A DNA stretch of 9,815 nucleotides, taken from Nitrospirota bacterium (GTDB taxonomy: Bacteria > Nitrospirota > Nitrospiria > Nitrospirales > Nitrospiraceae). Shown one piece after another: positions 5,677 to 9,815 of this stretch. Below the pieces are notes generated by a model. It had not been told where the DNA came from. It searched no databases and was given only the letters and a program-made list of their open reading frames with translations. The stretch covers positions 1 to 9,815 of the forward strand of contig JACPZN010000033.1 of assembly GCA_016195505.1 (NCBI GenBank), written 5' to 3'. The position numbers and the translations under genes were made by a program. The stretch's first letter is position 1, and each line of letters begins with the position of its first letter.

Positions 5677-5695
5677 GTCACAAGTCACCCGTCAC
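5677..5695. repeat. Inverted counterpart array: three GTCAC cores with 7-base period
   Basis: GTCAC occurs at 5677-5681, 5684-5688 and 5691-5695, with AA and CC as spacers. GTCAC is the reverse complement of GTGAC, the core of the array at 5616-5636. The two arrays could form an interrupted hairpin of three 5-bp helices after the transporter gene, possibly serving as a terminator-like or RNA-stability element. Confidence 0.65.
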
Positions 5696-5707
5696 TGCCT
5701 CCACCAC

Positions 5708-5737
5708 TTGCCGCCTGAAGCGTACCCTTGATACATT
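5708..5737 (+). promoter_or_regulatory. Weak promoter candidate for the cyclophilin gene
   Basis: TTGCCG (5708-5713) and TACATT (5732-5737) are 18 bases apart, each matching 4/6 of consensus. If used, transcription would begin within a few bases of ATG 5745, so the message would be nearly leaderless, which fits the lack of a ribosome site. Confidence 0.25.
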
Positions 5738-5744
5738 CATCCGC

Positions 5745-6266
5745 ATGACCATGCAGTTCCAAAAAAAAGACCCCCGCGCGACGATTGTGACCAAGTTCGG
5801 AGAGATTAAGATCCGCTTCTACCCGGACGAAGCACCGCGGCATGTGGATAATTTCGTGAGGCTCGCCAAGATGGGGTTCTTCGACGGCACCACCTTCCAT
5901 CGTGTCGTACCGGGTTTCCTCATCCAAGGCGGCGACCCCCTGAGCAAGGACGCAGATCGTACGCTCCATGGTACCGGAGGACCGGGCTATTTCCTCCCAC
6001 CTGAACCAAACGACCGCCCGCACAAGCGCGGCGCTGTGTCCATGGCCAAGATGCCGCGCGAGAGCAACAGCACCCGCGACTTCAACGACAACGGCTCACA
6101 ATTTTTCATCTGTGTGGGAGAGAACAGCGGTCTTGACCGGCGCTATACCGTCTTCGGCGAGGTCTTTCGAGGTATGGACGTCATCGACAAGATCGTCGCT
6201 GCCGCCCGCGACGACCGTGACAATCCGCTGGAACCGATTACGATGACGGTGACGGTCAAAGAGTAG
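5745..6266 (+). CDS. Cyclophilin-type peptidyl-prolyl cis-trans isomerase, 173 aa
   Basis: It catalyses X-Pro isomerisation and, lacking a signal peptide or membrane segment, should be cytoplasmic (PpiB-like). The domain fills the protein. FHRVVPGFLIQGGD (51-64) carries the catalytic R53 with F58 and Q61; GSQFFI (117-122) carries Q119 and F121; LDRRYTVFGEV (130-140) covers the last part of the pocket. The position of the usual cyclosporin-contacting Trp is Gly129 and the usual His is Y134, as in many bacterial cyclophilins. A loop insertion around 66-93 (SKDAD to DRPH) is typical of this prokaryotic subgroup. ATG 5745 and ATG 5751 are both possible starts; neither has a visible Shine-Dalgarno. 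It follows the transporter by 111 bases, across the heptamer repeat arrays, and is convergent with the ankyrin lipoprotein gene. No clear terminator is visible in the 114-base gap. Confidence 0.92.
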   Translation: MTMQFQKKDPRATIVTKFGEIKIRFYPDEAPRHVDNFVRLAKMGFFDGTTFHRVVPGFLIQGGDPLSKDADRTLHGTGGPGYFLPPEPNDRPHKRGAVSMAKMPRESNSTRDFNDNGSQFFICVGENSGLDRRYTVFGEVFRGMDVIDKIVAAARDDRDNPLEPITMTVTVKE

Positions 6267-6380
6267 TCATCCCTCTCTCCTCTTTAAGCCCATACACCAC
6301 TCAAGCAATTCGTCACTGAGATGCACCAAAGGGCGGGGGAGGTTGTTCACAGGACGCTCGGATCGGAAATGTAAACGGAA

Positions 6381-6851
6381 TTACTCAAGGGGTCGCGTCT
6401 CTCCATCGGAGGGAGGCGAGGCTGTCTTCTGTAAGAGCGCAGCCACATCCTTATGCTGAAGCATTTCTGCAATCTTCAAAGGACTTTGAAGAAACCATCC
6501 TTCTTGCCCCGAGACAGCTCGATACTTCAATAAGAGGGAGACAGTTTCGACATCTCCCTTGAAAGCCGCGGCATGCAATGCAGTCCATCCGGTGAAGTCC
6601 ACCGCATTGACCTCCGCTCCGGCTTCAAGGAGCGCTCGGACCGTGTCAGCATTCCCATGCGCCGCGGCAAGTGTCAGCGGCCTCGTCCCTACAATGGGAA
6701 ACTCTTCATTCGCATGGTGTCCCCGCTCTAGAAGTTGCAACACCTTTTTGGTATCTCCTGAGGCTGCCGCATTCAAAAGGGGTACGGCACAACCTCCCAG
6801 CACCGCTAGCAACAACAGGCCGCTGATAATATTCCAAACCGCTTCTTTCAT
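6381..6851 (-). CDS. Ankyrin-repeat lipoprotein, 156 aa
   Basis: This is a small secreted lipoprotein built of ankyrin repeats, expected to be tethered to the periplasmic side of a membrane and to bind another protein. The signal sequence runs to C21 in a lipobox (VLGGC). Residue 22 is Ala rather than Asp, which by the E. coli rule points to the outer membrane. Four ankyrin-like repeats follow: about 23-56 (LLNAAASGDTKKVLQLL), 57-89 (LTLAAAHGNADTVRALLEAG), 90-122 (TALHAAAFKGDVETVSLLL) and a short final one to about 145. The start at 6851 is chosen because it gives a proper lipoprotein signal and has GGAGG at 6861-6865, 9 bases upstream. A longer in-frame ATG at 6905 overlaps the stop of the barrel gene (TGATG) and would add 18 Arg-rich residues. 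The order and short gap suggest co-transcription with the barrel gene. Confidence 0.85.
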   Translation of the reverse strand: MKEAVWNIISGLLLLAVLGGCAVPLLNAAASGDTKKVLQLLERGHHANEEFPIVGTRPLTLAAAHGNADTVRALLEAGAEVNAVDFTGWTALHAAAFKGDVETVSLLLKYRAVSGQEGWFLQSPLKIAEMLQHKDVAALLQKTASPPSDGETRPLE

Positions 6852-6904
6852 CGGGTTCAGCCTCCGACTCACACGAGAGGACCTTGCACAAGGTCTTGTG
6901 GCCA

Positions 6905-8272
6905 TCAGAAGGGGTAATCCAGTCCTACAAACACATTGGCACCATCTTTTCCGTAAGCCACATCGAGCCGACCGACGATGTTCGGCTTGGCCAGCAATCG
7001 AATCCCAGCACCCGGATTGAATTGGATATTCCGATAGAGCAAACGCTCGGCTTCGACTCCGGTTCGCCCAACGCGCCCCATATCGAGAAACGGGGCGATT
7101 TCCAGTCGGATTTCATGGTCGAACATCTTTCTATTCAGCAGATTCACTCGTTCTTCAAGATTGGCCAGGACGGCCCAGCTGCCAATATAACGGCCGCGTC
7201 CGAAGGCCCGAAGCGTATCTTCCCCGCCTAGGGTTGGTTGCTCGTAAAACGGCACGCCGAGTGTCGTGCCCCGCCGCTCTATTTGCCCAAACACGCCATT
7301 GAAAAACACGCGGGAGACAAAGACCATCCGGTCCGAGGCATGGGGGATTAAGTGGCGCGCATCGAATGTCGCATGCCCCCACTGGTTTTCTTCATTCGGC
7401 TGCAAGTTCTGATTAAACTCGGCCAATAGGTTCACGTAGGTCCCTTTTGTCGGAATAAGCTGGTTATCTCTTGTGTCATAACGGAGCACAAGGCCGTGTC
7501 CCAGCACCTGAGCACCTGCGATTCCTGGAATGGCAGGGAACAGTTGCTTTGTGCGTGGCAGCGAGCCGACGACTCCGTCATCGACTCTCACAATACGAAG
7601 CCGCTCCGTCAGCATGAGCGAGAGATCGGGGGTGAGATTGATGCCGGCGGTCAGTTTGAGGAGCAGCTCTCGCGATGTATAGTTTGTTTCTTGTGCTTCG
7701 GTCGTTCTACTTCCGAAGCCAAAGAATCTAGCAAACGGGTTCTTAAATGCGGCGAAATCGGCAGCGAGAATGTATCGGCCCCCCCCTGCGCTCAGGTTCT
7801 TGTACCCCAAATCCACACCGCGATCGATCTTTTGAGAGTACCAAGCTAACGCGTGGTACTGCTCGGTATCGGAGGGGTATCCATAGTAGCTCACACTCCC
7901 GCCGTGGCCGACTAGCGGGTTATACAAGTATTGCGGAGCCAAAATGTCTTCGATTTCTCCCTTTGAATTGGCCTTCAGAATGGGCGCGAGCGCGCCAGCC
8001 CAGTACCGTTCATTACGATTGTAGGAAAATGATGGGAGCGGGATAACCGTATAATCCGATGTAGTGGGCAGCGACTTGAACGCATGTTCCGCCGGATGGC
8101 CATCGTCATCTACAAATTCTTTCGGCGAAACTTTCTCCTTCTCTTCCTTCTCCTGGACAGGTGGGACGCCCTGCTGTGGTTTCGACGGACCATAGACCTC
8201 CGATCCTACTGCTGGGCTGGCTGCACATAAAATGGCCTGTACAGCAAATATTGCGACCCAATAGATCAGCAC
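6905..8272 (-). CDS. Omp85/surface-antigen (BamA/D15-type) outer-membrane barrel without POTRA domains, 455 aa
   Basis: The protein has a hydrophobic N-terminus (about 1-24, ending PAVGS before EVYG), a charged linker (about 30-62, rich in Glu/Lys), then alternating beta-strands to the end. The D15-type signature is visible as GGEDTLRAFGRGRYIG (about 349-364), the equivalent of the Omp85 VRGY/F loop, followed by FLDMGRVG and GAGIRLL strands and a C-terminal YPF, the aromatic signal recognised by the BAM machinery. No POTRA repeats lie between signal and barrel, so it resembles the short "BamA/TamA-related surface antigen" class rather than BamA. Its role is unknown: transport or insertion across the outer membrane, perhaps for lipid or a partner protein. 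The start is GTG 8272 with only a weak GGA. The signal lacks a basic residue, but no other start exists before an in-frame stop. It sits between the sulfatase and the ankyrin lipoprotein. Confidence 0.82.
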   Translation of the reverse strand: MLIYWVAIFAVQAILCAASPAVGSEVYGPSKPQQGVPPVQEKEEKEKVSPKEFVDDDGHPAEHAFKSLPTTSDYTVIPLPSFSYNRNERYWAGALAPILKANSKGEIEDILAPQYLYNPLVGHGGSVSYYGYPSDTEQYHALAWYSQKIDRGVDLGYKNLSAGGGRYILAADFAAFKNPFARFFGFGSRTTEAQETNYTSRELLLKLTAGINLTPDLSLMLTERLRIVRVDDGVVGSLPRTKQLFPAIPGIAGAQVLGHGLVLRYDTRDNQLIPTKGTYVNLLAEFNQNLQPNEENQWGHATFDARHLIPHASDRMVFVSRVFFNGVFGQIERRGTTLGVPFYEQPTLGGEDTLRAFGRGRYIGSWAVLANLEERVNLLNRKMFDHEIRLEIAPFLDMGRVGRTGVEAERLLYRNIQFNPGAGIRLLAKPNIVGRLDVAYGKDGANVFVGLDYPF

Positions 8273-8314
8273 GACACCATCCGGTACCGTCTCGTCAATA
8301 GGGCTCGATGGCCA

Positions 8315-8322
8315 GTCCGGAC
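8315..8322. repeat. Dyad in the gap between the sulfatase and barrel genes
   Basis: GTCCGGAC is a perfect 8-bp palindrome, extended outward by GCC and GGC with one extra base on one side (8311-8325). It lies about 40 bases upstream of the barrel start in the 126-base gap. No T-run follows on either strand, so an operator is as likely as a hairpin. Confidence 0.25.
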
Positions 8323-8398
8323 GGCAAGCCCCTCAAAAGCAAAACGCTAAGATGAAGGAAAGCATATCGGCAATCGGCAGGTCAATATGGAATTCAGA

Positions 8399-9815
8399 TC
8401 ACTGAGAGCTACTCTTTGGACCTTGAGAAGGCTGGAAGGAAGGGACGGGAGAATTCGAGGGGATCTCTCGGCCATAGTAAAGGGCCTCCTTGAGGTCGCT
8501 CCAAGACCAGATGCGATTTTGTTCAAGAAGAACATTCGAGGCTATATACAGCGAAAGCAATTGTCGGTACTCCGATGAGGTATCAACGGCTACCCGTGAA
8601 CTGCGACCTGTGGATTGTACGGCTAGATCAGTCCCAAAAAGCGTTTCTTTTCGAAACGAATACAACCAGATTCCATTCTTCCCCGCCAACCCAATAAGAT
8701 CATCATAGACGCTGGATAAATAGGCGGTATTATTCTGAAGACATTCCCCTCCAAATAAACAGCTCAGGTCGTGACCAACGAAAGGAGAAATGTTCGGCGC
8801 CATGCCAGTTAGGCCTAGAATCGTAGGAGCCACGTCGACTTGGCTGGCAATCGTGTCCACTGCGCGAGGGCGAAACGTGTCGTGAGTTCGCAATGACTCG
8901 TCCAGCCATACGAATAGCGGAGCCATGAAATGTCCAACTTGCTTCTCGACATCTGTGTGCCCCTGAGGCTCATGTCGGCCATGATCCCCCAGCACAAACA
9001 CGATGGTATTCTTCAGCAAACCCTCACGCTTCAATCCGGTGAAAAATCGATCAAATTCTGAATCAAAATAGCGAAGGGCCGGCAAGTATCGATCCCCTTC
9101 TCGCTGGAGCGTCCTGACCTCTTCAAGGACTTCTGGAAATATGAACGGATGGTGAGTGCTGAGCGTGAGCGTCGCCAGGAATAACGGCCGGCCCGCACTC
9201 TGCGATGCCCTCACGCGTTCCGCTATGAAATCGAAAATCGCGGCATCGGTCATGCCAAGACCCATCCGCTCTGCATGTGGGGGGAAATCCTCGATATCAT
9301 ATACCTGTTCAATACCGTTCCTCGTAAAAAAGTTCCGCAGATTATTGATGGCCCCCTCTTGTCCAACCACCATCTCGGTCCGGTAGCCCTTCTCACGGAG
9401 CAACGATGGGAGACACAGGTAATCACGTGCCGAGCGGGCTTTAATTGCGGCAGCCCCCTGTCTCGGATAATAGGAACAGAGCGTCGCAAAAAGACCGCGC
9501 GACGTCTGTACACCGTTGGCGAAGAAATTCTCGAAATACAAACTGTTTTGTTTCAGCTCATCAAGAAACGGTGTCACGCGAATAGGACGATCAGCCTGGA
9601 CTGTCCGATTCAAATACCGCCTGTCCAGACCCTCCACAAAGATGACCAGCACGTTGAGAGGTTCTTGAAAACGTGACGCCGCATGGCCGGAAACCGACCT
9701 CACGAGTGGATAACGTTGATATAGAAATGTCTCGTTCTGCCCAAGGGAACGCTGATAGAGACTGACGGCCTCTTCGACTGAGAGCGCATCATGAGAGGCC
9801 AGGGGAACCCACTCC
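8399..9815 (-). CDS. LTA-synthase-family sulfatase/phosphoglycerol transferase-like enzyme (N-terminus beyond window)
   Basis: This is the catalytic part of an alkaline-phosphatase-superfamily enzyme of the LtaS/MdoB type. Such enzymes use Mn2+ and an active-site Thr to transfer phosphoglycerol, phosphoethanolamine or similar groups onto envelope glycans or lipids, with the domain outside the cytoplasmic membrane. Visible are the metal-binding Glu in VIFVEGL (Glu codon 9632-9634), the Thr nucleophile in GVQTSRG (codon 9503-9505), a TLSTHHPF segment with the expected His, and VLGDHGRHEP with the Asp-His metal ligands. A GTG at 9703 could start a 434-residue protein, but the frame stays open to the window edge and the extra 37 residues (SVEEAVSLYQRSLGQNE) look genuine, so the real start and any membrane helices lie outside. 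The C-terminus is polar and Ser/Pro-rich. It is first in the visible part of the minus-strand cluster, before the barrel and ankyrin lipoprotein. Confidence 0.87.
   Translation of the reverse strand, partial: EWVPLASHDALSVEEAVSLYQRSLGQNETFLYQRYPLVRSVSGHAASRFQEPLNVLVIFVEGLDRRYLNRTVQADRPIRVTPFLDELKQNSLYFENFFANGVQTSRGLFATLCSYYPRQGAAAIKARSARDYLCLPSLLREKGYRTEMVVGQEGAINNLRNFFTRNGIEQVYDIEDFPPHAERMGLGMTDAAIFDFIAERVRASQSAGRPLFLATLTLSTHHPFIFPEVLEEVRTLQREGDRYLPALRYFDSEFDRFFTGLKREGLLKNTIVFVLGDHGRHEPQGHTDVEKQVGHFMAPLFVWLDESLRTHDTFRPRAVDTIASQVDVAPTILGLTGMAPNISPFVGHDLSCLFGGECLQNNTAYLSSVYDDLIGLAGKNGIWLYSFRKETLFGTDLAVQSTGRSSRVAVDTSSEYRQLLSLYIASNVLLEQNRIWSWSDLKEALYYGREIPSNSPVPSFQPSQGPKSSSQ

Noticed and set aside
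7496..7849. Plus-strand open frames (also 7747-8046) across the barrel gene
   Set aside because: They lie opposite well-supported Omp85 barrel sequence and look like random translation.
9275..9676. 133-codon plus-strand open frame opposite the sulfatase
   Set aside because: The minus strand carries all catalytic motifs of the LTA-synthase family in this interval; the plus frame has none.
1..9815. CRISPR array, insertion sequence, phage or toxin-antitoxin system
   Set aside because: No regularly spaced long repeats, transposase, integrase, phage structural gene or recognisable toxin/antitoxin pair was seen.

Overview
The window looks like chromosomal DNA of a moderately GC-rich Gram-negative bacterium. 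It encodes a lipoprotein with a lipobox, an Omp85-type outer-membrane barrel ending in Phe, a periplasmic FKBP, and two single-domain PilZ proteins. The mix (PilZ singletons, a thermonuclease-like fragment containing WCWWYQKYAPGD, a DedA protein with a CRMSLEPDSC segment, and an LTA-synthase-like sulfatase) resembles Nitrospira (Nitrospirota). That assignment is inferred from remembered family resemblance and was not tested by a search.

Layout. Positions 1-452 (minus strand) hold the N-terminal part of a DedA/VTT-domain membrane protein. Positions 591-3000 (plus strand) are a run of small genes and remnants: a 113-residue membrane protein with its own promoter; a 50-residue ORF that is little more than a signal peptide and is probably a decayed exported protein; a stand-alone receiver-domain response regulator; two consecutive single-domain PilZ proteins; and a 5'-truncated thermonuclease-like pseudogene. 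Positions 3000-3404 hold no convincing gene, only short dyads and a weak promoter candidate. Then come a periplasmic FKBP-type prolyl isomerase (3405-4082) with a good terminator, an MFS transporter of the anion:cation symporter type (4314-5633), and a cytoplasmic cyclophilin (5745-6266). All three are on the plus strand.

Positions 6381-9815 (minus strand) form a probable envelope operon. Read in its own direction it holds an LTA-synthase-family sulfatase (start outside the window), an Omp85/surface-antigen-type barrel without POTRA domains, and a small ankyrin-repeat lipoprotein.

How the genes may work together. The receiver protein and the two PilZ proteins suggest a local signalling group (phosphorelay input, c-di-GMP readout), though only proximity supports a link. 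The two prolyl isomerases act in different compartments. The sulfatase, barrel and ankyrin-lipoprotein set is the most promising candidate for an undescribed functional unit. Each family is known. The combination, in which a phosphoglycerol-transferase-like enzyme sits next to a POTRA-less Omp85 barrel and an ankyrin lipoprotein, suggests envelope glycan or lipid modification or export, but that is inference.

No rRNA, tRNA, CRISPR array, insertion sequence or phage gene was recognised.
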